The translations under genes and the position numbers were made by a program. Shown piece by piece: positions 20,301-33,374 of a DNA stretch of 46,301 nt. Under the pieces are notes generated by a model that worked only from the letters and a program-made list of their open reading frames with translations, ran no database searches and was not told the DNA's origin. Position 1 is the first letter of the stretch. Every line of letters begins with the position of its first letter. The stretch spans positions 1-46,301 of the forward strand of contig CAJNDS010000974.1 in assembly GCA_905221605.1 (NCBI GenBank), given 5' to 3'. This stretch comes from Symbiodinium natans (Eukaryota > Sar > Dinophyceae > Suessiales > Symbiodiniaceae).

Positions 20301-21896
20301 CTCTCGGAACCTCTTGGAAGCCTCTTGAGGACCTCTTGAGAAGGAATTTCTTCTACCTATATGAAGGGGGTTGAGAAGGCTCAAAGCCTCTCTCAGCCTC
20401 TTGAAAGCTTCTTGAGGACCTCTTGAGAAGGAATTTCTTCTACCTATATGAAGGGGGTTGAGAAGGCTCAAAGCCTTTCTGAACCTCTCGAAAGCCTCTT
20501 GAGGACCTCTTGAGAAGGAAGTTATTCTACCTATATGAAGGAGTTGAGAAGGCTCAAAGCCTCTCTGAGCCTCATGAAAGCCTCTTGAGGACCTCTTGAG
20601 AAGGAATTTATTCTACCTATATGAAGGGGGTTGAGAAGGCTCAAAGCTTCTCTGAGCCTCTTGAAAGCCTCTTGAGGACATCTTGAGAAGGAATTTAATC
20701 TACCTATATGAAGGGGGTTGAGAAGGCTTGAGGACCTCTTGAGAAGGAATTTCTTCTACCTATATGAAGGGGGTTGAGAAGGCTCGAGAGAGGCTTCTTG
20801 AAAGCTTCTTGAGGACCTCTTGAGAAGGAATTTCTTCTACCTATATGAAGGTGGTTGAGAAGGCTCAAAGCCTCTCTGAGCCTCTTGAAAGCTTCTTGAA
20901 GACCTCTTGAGAAGGAATTTATTCTACCTATATGAAGGGGGTTGACAAGGCTCAAAGCCTCTCTCAGCCTCTTGGAAGCCTCTTGAGGACCTCTTGAGAA
21001 GGAATTTCTTCTACCTATATGAAGGGGGTTGACAAGGCTCAAAGCCTCTCTGAACCTCTTGAAAGCTTCTTGAGGACCTCTTGAGAAGGAATTTCTTCTA
21101 CCTATATGAAGGGGGTTGAGAAGGCTCAAAGCCTCTCTCAGCCTCTTGAAAGCCTCTTGAGGACCTCTTGAGAAGGAATTTATTCTATTTATATGAAGGG
21201 GGTTGATAAGGCTCAAAGCCTTTCTGAACCTCTCGAAAGCCTCTTGAGGACCTCTTGAGAAGGAAGTTATTCTACCTATATGAAGGAGTTGAGAAGGCTC
21301 AAAGCCTCTCTCAGCCTCATGAAAGCCTCTTGAGGACCTCTTGAGAAGGAATTTATTCTACCTATATGAAGGGGGTTGAGAAGGCTCAAAGCTTCTCTGA
21401 GCCTCTTGAAAGCCTCTTGAGGACATCTTGAGAAGGAATTTAATCTACCTATATGAAGGGGGTTGAGAAGGCTTGAGGACCTCTTGAGAAGGAACTTATT
21501 CTACCTATATGAAGGGGGTTGAGAAGGCTCGAGAGAGGCCTCTTGAAAGCCTCTTGAGGACCTTTAGAGAAGAATGTATTCTACCGAAATGAAGGGGGTT
21601 GAGAAGGCCCAAAGCTTCTCTGAGCCTCTTGAAAGCTTCTTGAGGACCTCTTGAGAAGGAATCTATTCTACTTATATGAAGGGGGTTGAGAAGGCTCAAA
21701 GCTTTTCTGAGCCTCTTGAAGGCCTCTTGAGGACCTCTTGAGAACGAATTTATTCTACCTAACTGAAGGGGCTTGAGAAGGCTCAAAGCCTCTCACAGCC
21801 TCTTGAAAGCCTCTTGAGGACTTCTTGAGAAGGAATTTATTCTACCTATATGAAGGGGGTTGAGAAGGCTGAAAGCCTCTCTGAGCCTCTTGAAAG
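14364..21896 (-). repeat. 87-bp satellite array, segment 1 (about 86 units)
   Basis: The TATATGAAGG landmark recurs every 87 bp (for example 14601 and 14688). Units fall into three classes distinguishable by GGTGGTTGAGAAGG, GGGGGTTGAGAAGG or GGGGGTTGACAAGG, usually in that order, giving a 261-bp trimer. Within a unit CCTCTTGA recurs three times at 11-bp spacing, and AGGCT-CAA-AGCCT can form a hairpin. On the minus strand one frame reads a 29-residue unit with core HIGRINSFSRG and KRLREALSLLNPL. ATG is almost absent (only the rare HMGR variant), and non-triplet indels break the frame many times, so it is listed as satellite rather than gene. Confidence 0.95.
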
Positions 21897-22338
21897 CATC
21901 CCTGAGCCAAAGAGATCCAGCAGCCTGGAACCCAGCTCGATGTAGCGCGTGGAAGCCCAAAAGCTTTGAGCTCGCTCTTGTTCGACTTGACGAAGGTATT
22001 GAGATGTGCTTCCCCGTCCGGAACTCAGCTGTAACGTCATTTGCAGAATTTAAATGCTCCAACACATGCGATTGTCTTGCTTATTGGTGCGTCCACTGAG
22101 GCTCGAAGCTTTTCTGAGCCAATTGAAATGAATTTTATGTGCCAAAACAGCCCGACACTCGACCGCCCGAGCTGGCAAGACCAGTTTCTGCAGACCTGTG
22201 CAAAACCTGCTCCAACTCAAGCAGCGCCTGGATGAAAACGCAGGGTACCAAGCTCTGCGTTGCACTTGAGTACGTGAGCTGTGTGTTGCAGACGCAGAGT
22301 AGCATCAATGCCTTTCGCAGATACAAACACCTGTCAAC
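21897..22338. repeat. 442-bp non-satellite spacer, copy 1
   Basis: Unique-looking sequence from ATCCCTGAGCCAAAG to ACACCTGTCAAC interrupts the array and returns at 29973 and 32933. Open frames exist on both strands but none has a recognisable domain. The minus-strand frame is a continuation of satellite reading. Confidence 0.85.
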
Positions 22339-25300
22339 TATATGAAGGTGGTTGAGAAGGCTCAAAGCCTCTCTGAGCCTCTTGAAAGATTCTTGAAGAC
22401 CTCTTGAGAAGGAATTTTTTCTACCTATATGAAGGGGGTTGAGAAGGCTCAAAGCCTCTCTCAGCCTCTTGAAAGCCTCTGGAGGACCTCTTGAGAAGGA
22501 ATTTATTCTACCTGTATGAAGGGGGTGGACAAGGCTCAAAGCCTCTCTGACCTCTTGAGAAGGAATTTCTTCTACCTATATGAAGGTGGTTGAGAAGGCT
22601 CAAAGCCTCTCTGAGCCTCTTGAAAGCTTCTTGAAGACCTCTTGAGAAGGAATTTATTCTACCTATATGAAGGGGGTTGAGAAGGCTCAAAGCCTCTCTC
22701 AGCCTCTTGAAAGCCTCTTGAGGACCTCTTGAGAAGGAATTTATTCTACCTATATGAAGGGGGTTGACAAGGCTCAAAGCCTTTCTGAACCTCTTGGAAA
22801 CCTCTTGAGGACTTCTTGAGAAGGAATTTCTTCTACCTATATGGAGGTGGTTGAGAAGGCTCAAAGCCTCTCTGAGCCTCTTGAAAGCTTCTTGAAGACC
22901 TCTTGAGAAGGAATTTATTCTACCTATATGAAGGGGTTGCAGAAGGCTCAAAGCCTCTCTCAGCTTCTTGAAAGCCTCTTGAGGACCTCTTGAGAAAGAA
23001 TTTCTTCTACCTATATGAAGGGGGTTGACAAGGCTCAAAGCCTCTCTGAACCTCTTGGAAACCTCTTGAGGACTTCTTGAAAAGGAATTTCTTCTACCTA
23101 TATGAAGGTGGTTGAGAAGGCTCAAAGCCTTTCTGAGCCTCTTGAAAGCTGCCTCTTGAAAGACTCTTGAGGACCTCTTGAGAAGGAATTTATTCTACCT
23201 ATATGAAGGTGGTTGAGAAGGCTCAAAGCTTCTCTCAGCCTCTTGAAAGCTTCTTGAGGACCTCTTGAGAAGGAATGTATTCTACCTATATGAAGGGGGT
23301 TGACAAGGCTCAAAGCCTCTCTGAGCCTCTTGAAAGCTTCTTGAAGACCTCTTGAGAAGGAATTTATTCTACCTATATGAAGGGGGTTGACAAGGCTCAA
23401 AGCCTCTCTCAGCCTCTTGAAAGCCTCTTGAGGACCTCTTGAGAAGGAATTTATTCTACCTATATGAAGGGGGTTGACAAGGCTCAAAGCCTCTCTGAAC
23501 CTCTTGGAAGCCTCTTGAGGACCTCTTGAGAAGGAATTTCTTCTACCTTTATGAATGTGGTTGAGAAGGCTCAAAGCCTCTCTGAGCCTCTTGAAAGCCT
23601 CTTGAAAACCTCTTGAGAAGGAATTTAATCTACCTATATGAAGGGGGTTGAGAAGGCTCAAAGCCTCTTTCAGCCTCTTGAAAGCCTCTTGAGGACCTCT
23701 TGAGAAGGAATTTCTTCTACTTATATGAAGAGGGTTGACATGGCTCAAAGCCTCTCTGAGCCTCTTGAAAGGTTCTTGAAGACCTCTTGAGACTCAAAGA
23801 CTCTCTGAGCTTCTTGAAAGCTTCTTGAAGACCTCTTGAGAAGGAATTTATTCTACCTATATGAAGGGGGTTGAGAAGGCTCAAAGCCTCTCTCAGCCTC
23901 TTGAAAGCTTCTTGAGGACCTCTTGAGAAAGAATTTATTCTACCTATATGAAGGGGGTTGACAAGGCTCAAAGCCTCTCTGAACCTCTTGGAAGCCTCTT
24001 GAGGACCTCTTGAAAAGGAATGTCTTCTACCTATATGAAGGGGGTTGACAAGGCTCAAAGCCTCTCTGAGCCTCTTGAAAGCTTCTTGAAGACCTCTTGA
24101 GAAGGAATTAATTCTACTTATATGAAGGGGGTTGCAGAAGGCTCAAAGCCTCTCTCAGCTTCTTGAAAGCTTCTTGAAGACCTCTTGAGAAGGAATTTAT
24201 TCTACCTATATGAAGGGGGTTGACAAGGCTCAAAGCCTCTCTCAGCCTCTTGAAAGCCTCTTGAGGACTTCTTGAGAAGGAATTTATTCTACCTATATGA
24301 AGGGGGTTGACAAGGCTCAAAGCCTCTCTGAACCTCTTGGAAGCTTCTTGAGGACCTCTTGAAAAGGAATTTCTTCTACCTATATGAAGGCTCTGAGCCT
24401 CCTGAAAGCTTCTCGAAGACCTCTTAAGAAGGAATTTATTCTACTTATATGAAGGGGGTTGAGAAGCCTCAAAGCCTTTCTCAGCCTCTTCAAAGCCTCT
24501 TGAGGACCTCTTGAGAAGGAATTTATTCTACCTATATGCAGGGGGTTGACAAGGCTCAAAGCCTCTCTGAACCTCTTGGAAGCCTCTTGAGGACCTCCTG
24601 AGAAAGAATTTCTTCTACCTATATGAAGGTGGTTGAGAAAGCTCAAAGCCTTTCTGAGCCTCTTGAAAGCTTCTTGAAGACCTCTTGAGAAGGAATTTAT
24701 TCTACCTATATGAAGGGTGTTGAGAAGGCTCAAAGCCTCTCTCAGCCTCTTGAAAGCCTCTTGAGGACCTCTTGAGAAGGAATTTATTCTACCTATATGA
24801 AGGGGGTTGACAAGGCTCAAAGCCTCTCTGAACCTCTTGGAAGCCTCTTGAGGACCTCTTGAAAAGGAAATTCTACCTATATGAAGGTGGTTGAGAAGGC
24901 TCAAAGCCTCTCTGAGCCTCTTGAAAGCTTCTTGAAAACCTCTTGAGAAGGAATTTATTCTACCTAAATGAGGGGTTTTGAGAAGGCTCAAGGCCTCTCT
25001 CAGCCTCTTGAAAGACTCTTGAGGACCTCTTGAGAAGGAATTTATTCTACCTATATGAAGGGGGTTGAGAAGGCTCAAAGCCTCTCTCAGCCTCTTGAAA
25101 GCCTCTTGAGGACCTCTTGAGAAGTAATTTATTCTACCTATATGAAGGGGGTTGACAAGGCTCAAAGCCTCTTTGAACCTCTTGGAAGCCTCTTGAGGAC
25201 CTCTTGAGAAGGAATTTCTTCTACCTATATGAAGGTGGGCTCAAAGCCTCTCTGAGCCTCTTGAAAGCTTCTTGTACCTAAATGAGGGGTTTTGAGAAGG

Positions 25301-28300
25301 CTCAAGGCCTCTCTCAGCCTCTTGAAAGACTCTTGAGGACCTCTTGAGAAGGAATTTATTCTACCTATATGAAGGGGGTTGAGAAGGCTCAAAGCCTCTC
25401 TCAGCCTCTTGAAAGCCTCTTGAGGACCTCTTGAAAAGGAATTTATTCTACCTATATATATGAAGGGGGTTGACAAGGCTCAAAGCCTCTCTGAGCCTCT
25501 TGAAAGCTTCTTGAAGACCTCTTGAGAAGGAATTTATTCTACCTATATGAAGGGGATTGAGAAGGCTCAAAGCCTCTCTCAGCCTCTTGAAAGCCTCTTG
25601 GGGACCTCTTGAGAAGGAATTTATTCTACCTATATGAAGGGGGTTGACAAGGCTCAAAGCCTCTCTGAACCTCTTGGAAGCCTCTTGAGGACCGCTTGAG
25701 AAGGAATTTCTTCTACCTATATGAAGGTGGTTGAGAAGGCTTAAAGCCTCTCTGAGCCTCTTGAAAGCTTCTTGAAGACCTCTTGAAAAGGAATGTATTC
25801 TACCTATATGAAGGGGGTTGAGAAGGCTCAAAGCCTCTCTCAGCCTCTTGAAAGCCTCTTGAGGACCTCTTGAGAAGGAATTTATTCTACCTATATGAAG
25901 GGGGCTGACAAGGCTCAAAGCCTCTCTGAACCTCTTGGAAGCTACCTCTTGAGAAGGAATTTATTCTACCTATATGAAGGGGGTTGACAAGGCTCAAAGC
26001 ATCTCTGAACCTCTTGGAAGCCTCTTGAGGACCTCTTGAGAAGGAATTTATTCTACCTATATGAAGGTGGTTGAGAAGGCTCAAAGCCTCTCTGAGCCTC
26101 TTGAAAGCTTCTTGAAGACCTCTTGAGAAGGAATTTATTCTACCTATATGAAGGGGGTTGAGAAGGCTCAAAGCCTCTCTCAACCTCTTGAAAGCCTCTT
26201 GAGGACCTCTTGAGAAGGAATTTCTTCTGCCTATATGAAGGGGGTTGACAAGGCTCAAAGCCTCTCTGAGCCTCTTGAAAGGTTCTTGAAGACCTCTTGA
26301 GACTCAAAGACTCTCTGAGCCTCTTGAAAGCTTCTTGAAGACCTCTTGAGAAGGAATTTATTCTACCTATATGAAGGGGGTTGAGAAGGCTCAAAGCCTC
26401 TCTGAGCCTCTTGAAAGCCTCTTGAGGACCTCTTGAGAAGGAATTTCTTCTACCTATATGAAGGGGGTTGACAAGGCTCAAAGCCTCTCTAAACCTCTTG
26501 GAAGCCTCTTGAGGACCTCTTGAGAAGGAATTTCTTCTACTTATATGAAGGTGGTTGAGAAGGCTCAAAGCCTTTCTGAGCCTCTTGAAAGCTTCTTGAA
26601 GACCTCTTGAGAAGGAATTTATTCTACCTATATGAAGGGGGTTGAGAAGGCTCAAAGCCTCTTTCAGCCTCTTGAAAGCCTCTTGAGGACCTCTTGAGAA
26701 GGAATTTATTCTACCTATATGAAGGGGGTTGACAAGGCTCAAAGCCTCTCTGAACCTCTTGGAAGCCTCTTGAGGACCTCTTGAGAAGGAATTTCTTCTA
26801 CCTATATGAAGGTGGTTGAGAGAAGCCTCTCTGAGCCTCTTGAAAGCTTCTTGAAGACCTCTTGAGAAGGAATTTATTCTACCTATATGAAGGGGGTTGA
26901 GAAGGCTCAAAGCCTCTCTCAGCTTCTTGAAAGCCTCTTGAGGACCTTTTGAGAAGGAATTTATTCTACCCATATGAAGGGGGTTGACAAGGCTCAAAGC
27001 CTCTCTGAACCTCTTGGAAGCCTCTTGAGGACCTCTTGAGAAGGAATTTCTTCTACCTATATGAAGGTGGTTGAGAAGGCTCAAAGCCTCTCTGAGCCTC
27101 TTGAAAGCTTCTTGAAGACCTCTTGAGAAGGAATTTATTCTACCTAAATGAAGGGGGTTGAGAAGGCTCAAAGCCTCTCTTAGCCTCTTGGAAGCCTCTT
27201 GAGGACCTCTTGAGAAAGAATTTATTCTACCTATATATATTAAGCGGGTTGACAAGGCTCAAAGCCTCTCTGAACCTCTTGGAAGCCTCTTGAGGACCTC
27301 TTGAGAAGGAATTTCTTCTACCTATATGAAGGTGGTTGAGAAGGCTCAAGCCTCTCTCAGCCTCTTGAAAGCTTCTTGCGGACCTCTTGAGAAGGAATTT
27401 CTTCTACCTATATGAAGGTGGTTGAGAAGGCTCAAAGCCTCTCTGAGCCTCTTGAAAGATTCTTGAAGATCTCTTGAGAAGGAATTTATTCTACCTATAT
27501 GAAGGGGGTTGAGAAGGCTCAAAGCCTCTCTCAGCCTCTTGAAAGCCTCTGGAGGACCTCTTGAGAAGGAATTTATTCTACCTATATGAAGGGGGTTGAC
27601 AAGGCTCAAAGCCTCTCTGAACCTCTTGGAATCCTCTTGAGGACCTCTTGAGAAGGAATTTATTCTACCTATATGAAGGTGGTTGAGAAGGCTCAAAGCC
27701 TCTCTGAGCCTCTTGAAAGCTTCTTGAAGACCTCTTGAGAAGGAATTTATTCTACCTATATGAAGAGGGTTGGGCTCAAAGCCTCTCTGAACCTCTTGGA
27801 AGCCTCTTGAGGACCTCTTGAGAAGGAATTTCTTCTACCTATATGAAGGGGGTTGACAAGGCTCAAAGCCTCTCTCAGCTTCTTGGAAGCCTCTTGAGGA
27901 CCTCTTGAAAATGAATTTCTTCTACCTATATGAAGGTGGTTGAAAAGGCTCAAAGCCTCTCTGAACCTCTTGAAAGCTTCTTGAAGACCTTTTGAGAAGG
28001 AATTTTTTCTACCTATATGAAGGGGGTTGAGAAGGCTCAAAGCCTCTCTCAGCCTCTTGAAAGCCTCTTGAGGACCTCTTGAGAAGGAATTTATTCTACC
28101 TATATGTCTCTGAACCTCTTGGAAGCCTCTTGAGGACCTCTTGAGAAGGAATTTATTCTACCTATATGAAGGTGGTTGAGAAGGCTCAAAGCCTCTCTGA
28201 GCCTCTTGAAAGCTTCTTGAAGACCTCTTGAGAAGGAATTTATTCTACCTATATGAAGGGGGTTGAGAAGGCTCAAAGCCTCTCTCAGCCTCTTGAAAGC

Positions 28301-29972
28301 CTCTGGAGGACCTCTTGAGAAGGTATTTATTCTACCCATATGAAGGGGGTTGACAAGGCTCAAAGCCTCTCGGAACCTCTTGGAAGCCTCTTGAGGACCT
28401 CTTGAGAAGGAATTTCTTCTACCTATATGAAGGGGGTTGAGAAGGCTCAAAGCCTCTCTCAGCCTCTTGAAAGCTTCTTGAGGACCTCTTGAGAAGGAAT
28501 TTCTTCTACCTATATGAAGGGGGTTGAGAAGGCTCAAAGCCTTTCTGAACCTCTCGAAAGCCTCTTGAGGACCTCTTGAGAAGGAAGTTATTCTACCTAT
28601 ATGAAGGAGTTGAGAAGGCTCAAAGCCTCTCTGAGCCTCATGAAAGCCTCTTGAGGACCTCTTGAGAAGGAATTTATTCTACCTATATGAAGGGGGTTGA
28701 GAAGGCTCAAAGCTTCTCTGAGCCTCTTGAAAGCCTCTTGAGGACATCTTGAGAAGGAATTTAATCTACCTATATGAAGGGGGTTGAGAAGGCTTGAGGA
28801 CCTCTTGAGAAGGAATTTATTCTACCTATATGAAGGGGGTTGAGAAGGCTCGAGAGAGGCTTCTTGAAAGCCTCTTGAGGACCTCTTGAGAAGGAATTTC
28901 TTCTACCTATATGAAGAGAAGAATATGAAGATGAGAAGGCTCAAAGCCTCTCTGAGCCTCTTGAAAGCTTCTTGAAGACCTCTTGAGAAGGAATTTTTTC
29001 TACCTATATGAAGGGGGTTGAGAAGGCTCAAAGCCTCTCTCAGCCTCTTGAAAGCCTCTGGAGGACCTCTTGAGAAGGAATTTATTCTACCTATATGAAG
29101 GGGGTTGACAAGGCTCAAAGCCTTTCTGAACCTCTTGGAAGCCTCTTGAGGACCTCTTGAGAAGGAATTTCTTCTACCTATATGAAGGGGGTTGAGAAGG
29201 CTCAAAGCCTCTCTCAGCCTCTTGAAAGCTTCTTGAGGACCTCTTGAGAAGGAATTTATTCTATTTATATGAAGGGGGTTGAGAAGGCTCAAAGCCTTTC
29301 TGAACCTCTCGAAAGCCTCTTGAGGACCTCTTGAGAAGGAAGTTATTCTACCTATATGAAGGAGTTGAGAAGGCTCAAAGCCTCTCTGAGCCTCATGAAA
29401 GCCTCTTGAGGACCTCTTGAGAAGGAATTTATTCTACCTATATGAAGGGGGTTGAGAAGGCTCAAAGCTTCTCTGAGCCTCTTGAAAGCCTCTTGAGGAC
29501 ATCTTGAGAAGGAATTTAACCTACCTATATGAAGGGGGTTGAGAAGGCTTGAGGACCTCTTGAGAAGGAACTTATTCTAGCTATATGAAGGGGGTTGAGA
29601 AGGCTCGAGAGAGGCCTCTTGAAAGCCTCTTGAGGACCTTTAGAGAAGAATGTATTCTACCGAAATGAAGGGGGTTGAGAAGGCTCAAAGCTTCTCTGAG
29701 CCTCTTGAAAGCTTCTTGAGGACCTCTTGAGAAGGAATCTATTCTACTTATATGAAGGGGGTTGAGAAGGCTCAAAGCTTTTCTGAGCCTCTTGAAGGCC
29801 TCTTGAGGACCTCTTGAGAACGAATTTATTCTACCTAACTGAAGGGGCTTGAGAAGGCTCAAAGCCTCTCACAGCCTCTTGAAAGCCTCTTGAGGACTTC
29901 TTGAGAAGGAATTTATTCTACCTATATGAAGGGGGTTGAGAAGGCTGAAAGCTTCTCTGAGCCTCTTGAAAG
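22339..29972 (-). repeat. 87-bp satellite array, segment 2 (about 88 units)
   Basis: From about 22500 this is a near-identical repeat of segment 1 displaced by 7826-8076 bp; the displacement changes where whole groups of units have been gained or lost. The first 160 bases or so (22339-22500) instead match satellite following the 30414 junction. Confidence 0.95.
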
Positions 29973-30414
29973 CATCCCTGAGCCAAAGAGATCCAGCAGC
30001 CTGGAACCCAGCTCGATGTAGCGCGTGGAAGCCCAAAAGCTTTGAGCTCGCTCTTGTTCGACTTGACGAAGGTATTGAGATGTGCTTCCCCGTCCGGAAC
30101 TCAGCTGTAACGTCATTTGCAGAATTTAAATGCTCCAACACATGCGATTGTCTTGCTTATTGGTGCGTCCACTGAGGCTCGAAGCTTTTCTGAGCCAATT
30201 GAAATGAATTTTATGTGCCAAAACAGCCCGACACTCGACCGCCCGAGCTGGCAAGACCAGTTTCTGCAGACCTGTGCAAAACCTGCTCCAACTCAAGCAG
30301 CGCCTGGATGAAAACGCAGGGTACCAAGCTCTGCGTTGCACTTGAGTACGTGAGCTGTGTGTTGCAGACGCAGAGTAGCATCAATGCCTTTCGCAGATAC
30401 AAACACCTGTCAAC
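29973..30414. repeat. 442-bp non-satellite spacer, copy 2
   Basis: Nearly identical to 21897-22338, and likewise returns to satellite immediately after CTGTCAAC. Confidence 0.85.
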
Positions 30415-32932
30415 TATATGAAGGTGGTTGAGAAGGCTCAAAGCCTCTCTGAGCCTCTTGAAAGATTCTTGAAGACCTCTTGAGAAGGAATTTTTTCTAC
30501 CTATATGAAGGGGGTTGAGAAGGCTCAAAGCCTCTCTCAGCCTCTTGAAAGCCTCTGGAGGACCTCTTGAGAAGGAATTTATTCTACCTATATGAAGGGG
30601 GTTGACAAGGCTCAAAGCCTCTCTGAACCTCTTGGAATCCTCTTGAGGACCTCTTGAGAAGGAATTTATTCTACCTATATGAAGGTGGTTGAGAAGGCTC
30701 AAAGCCTCTCTGAGCCTCTTGAAAGCTTCTTGAAGACCTCTTGAGAAGGAATTTATTCTACCTATATGAAGAGGGTTGGGCTCAAAGCCTCTCTGAACCT
30801 CTTGGAAGCCTCTTGAGGACCTCTTGAGAAGGAATTTCTTCTACCTATATGAAGGGGGTTGACAAGGCTCAAAGCCTCTCTCAGCTTCTTGGAAGCCTCT
30901 TGAGGACCTCTTGAAAATGAATTTCTTCTACCTATATGAAGGTGGTTGAAAAGGCTCAAAGCCTCTCTGAACCTCTTGAAAGCTTCTTGAAGACCTTTTG
31001 AGAAGGAATTTTTTCTACCTATATGAAGGGGGTTGAGAAGGCTCAAAGCCTCTCTCAGCCCCTCTTGAGGACCTCTTGAGAAGGAATGTATTCTACCTAT
31101 ATGTCTCTGAACCTCTTGGAAGCCTCTTGAGGACCTCTTGAGAAGGAATTTATTCTACCTATATGAAGGTGGTTGAGAAGGCTCAAAGCCTCTCTGAGCC
31201 TCTTGAAAGCTTCTTGAAGACCTCTTGAGAAGGAATTTATTCTGCCTATATGAAGGGGGTTGAGAAGGCTCAAAGCCTCTCTCAGCCTCTTGAAAGCCTC
31301 TGGAGGACCTCTTGAGAAGGAATTTATTCTACCTATATGAAGGGGGTTGACAAGGCTCAAAGCCTCTCTGAACCTCTTGGAAGCCTCTTGAGGACCTCTT
31401 GAGAAGGAATTTCTTCTACCTATATGAAGGGGGTTGAGAAGGCTCAAAGCCTCTCTCAGCCTCTTGAAAGCTTCTTGAGGACCTCTTGAGAAGGAATTTA
31501 TTCTATCCTATATGAAGGGGGTTGAGAAGGCTCAAAGCCTTTCTGAACCTCTCGAAAGCCTCTTGAGGACCTCTTGAGAAGGAAGTTATTCTACCTATAT
31601 GAAGGAGTTGAGAAGGCTCAAAGCCTCTCTGAGCCTCATGAAAGCCTCTTGAGGACCTCTTGAGAAGGAATTTATTCTACCTATATGAAGGGGGTTGAGA
31701 AGGCTCAAAGCTTCTCTGAGCCTCTTGAAAGCCTCTTGAGGACATCTTGAGAAGGAATTTAATCTACCTATATGAAGGGGGTTGAGAAGGCTTGAGGACC
31801 TCTTGAGAAGGAATTTATTCTACCTATATGAAGGGGGTTGAGAAGGCTCGAGAGAGGCTTCTTGAAAGCCTCTTGAGGACCTCTTGAGAAGGAATTTCTT
31901 CTACCTATATGAAGAGAAGAATATGAAGATGAGAAGGCTCAAAGCCTCTCTGAGCCTCTTGAAAGCTTCTTGAAGACCTCTTGAGAAGGAATTTTTTCTA
32001 CCTATATGAAGGGGGTTGAGAAGGCTCAAAGCCTCTCTCAGCCTCTTGAAAGCCTCTGGAGGACCTCTTGAGAAGGAATTTATTCTACCTATATGAAGGG
32101 GGTTGACAAGGCTCAAAGCCTTTCTGAACCTCTTGGAAGCCTCTTGAGGACCTCTTGAGAAGGAATTTCTTCTACCTATATGAAGGGGGTTGAGAAGGCT
32201 CAAAGCCTCTCTCAGCCTCTTGAAAGCTTCTTGAGGACCTCTTGAGAAGGAATTTATTCTACCTATATGAAGGGGGTTGAGAAGGCTCAAAGCCTTTCTG
32301 AACCTCTCGAAAGCCTCTTGAGGACCTCTTGAGAAGGAAGTTATTCTACCTATATGAAGGAGTTGAGAAGGCTCAAAGCCTCTCTGAGCCTCATGAAAGC
32401 CTCTTGAGGACCTCTTGAGAAGGAATTTTTTCTACCTATATGAAGGGGGTTGAGAAGGCTCAAAGCTTCTCTGAGCCTCTTGAAAGCCTCTTGAGGACAT
32501 CTTGAGGCTTGAGGACCTCTTGAGAAGGAACTTATTCTACCTATATGAAGGGGGTTGAGAAGGCTCGAGAGAGGCCTCTTGAAAGCCTCTTGAGGACCTT
32601 TAGAGAAGAATGTATTCTACCGAAATGAAGGGGGTTGAGAAGGCTCAAAGCTTCTCTGAGCCTCTTGAAAGCTTCTTGAGGACCTCTTGAGAAGGAATCT
32701 ATTCTACTTATATGAAGGGGGTTGAGAAGGCTCAAAGCTTTTCTGAGCCTCTTGAAGGCCTCTTGAGGACCTCTTGAGAACGAATTTATTCTACCTAACT
32801 GAAGGGGCTTGAGAAGGCTCAAAGCCTCTCACAGCCTCTTGAAAGCCTCTTGAGGACTTCTTGAGAAGGAATTTAATCTACCTATATGAAGGGGGTTGAG
32901 AAGGCTGAAAGCCTCTCTGAGCCTCTTGAAAG
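30415..32932 (-). repeat. 87-bp satellite array, segment 3 (about 29 units)
   Basis: Corresponds to about 27410-29972, displaced by 2960-3006 bp, with a few unit-scale and smaller deletions (for example near 31060 and 32505). Confidence 0.95.
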
Positions 32933-33374
32933 CATCCCTGAGCCAAAGAGATCCAGCAGCCTGGAACCCAGCTCGATGTAGCGCGTGGAAGCCCAAAAGC
33001 TTTGAGCTCGCTCTTGTTCGACTTGACGAAGGTATTGAGATGTGCTTCCCCGTCCGGAACTCAGCTGTAACGTCATTTGCAGAATTTAAATGCTCCAACA
33101 CATGCGATTGTCTTGCTTATTGGTGCGTCCACTGAGGCTCGAAGCTTTTCTGAGCCAATTGAAATGAATTTTATGTGCCAAAACAGCCCGACACTCGACC
33201 GCCCGAGCTGGCAAGACCAGTTTCTGCAGACCTGTGCAAAACCTGCTCCAACTCAAGCAGCGCCTGGATGAAAACGCAGGGTACCAAGCTCTGCGTTACA
33301 CTTGAGTACGTGAGCTGTGTGTTGCAGACGCAGAGTAGCATCAATGCCTTTCGCAGATACAAACACCTGTCAAC
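32933..33374. repeat. 442-bp spacer, copy 3, continuing into unique flank
   Basis: Third copy of the spacer. Here, after CTGTCAAC, the sequence runs on into non-satellite DNA (ACAAAGTCCTGAGG), so this copy probably shows the original right-hand edge. Confidence 0.85.

Noticed and set aside
22135-22539. Gene in the 442-bp spacer (minus strand, Cys/Leu-rich tail)
   Set aside because: The frame is continuous with satellite repeats, lacks an ATG start and shows no domain. The plus-strand frames are equally short.
14442-32290. Dozens of separate minus-strand genes in the 87-bp satellite
   Set aside because: Most apparent starts are TTG inside the repeat rather than ATG, and ends are caused by unit truncations. 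They are pieces of one satellite.
14364-33374. CRISPR-like or introner array
   Set aside because: There are no unique spacers between short repeats; units are contiguous 87-mers, and the host is eukaryotic.
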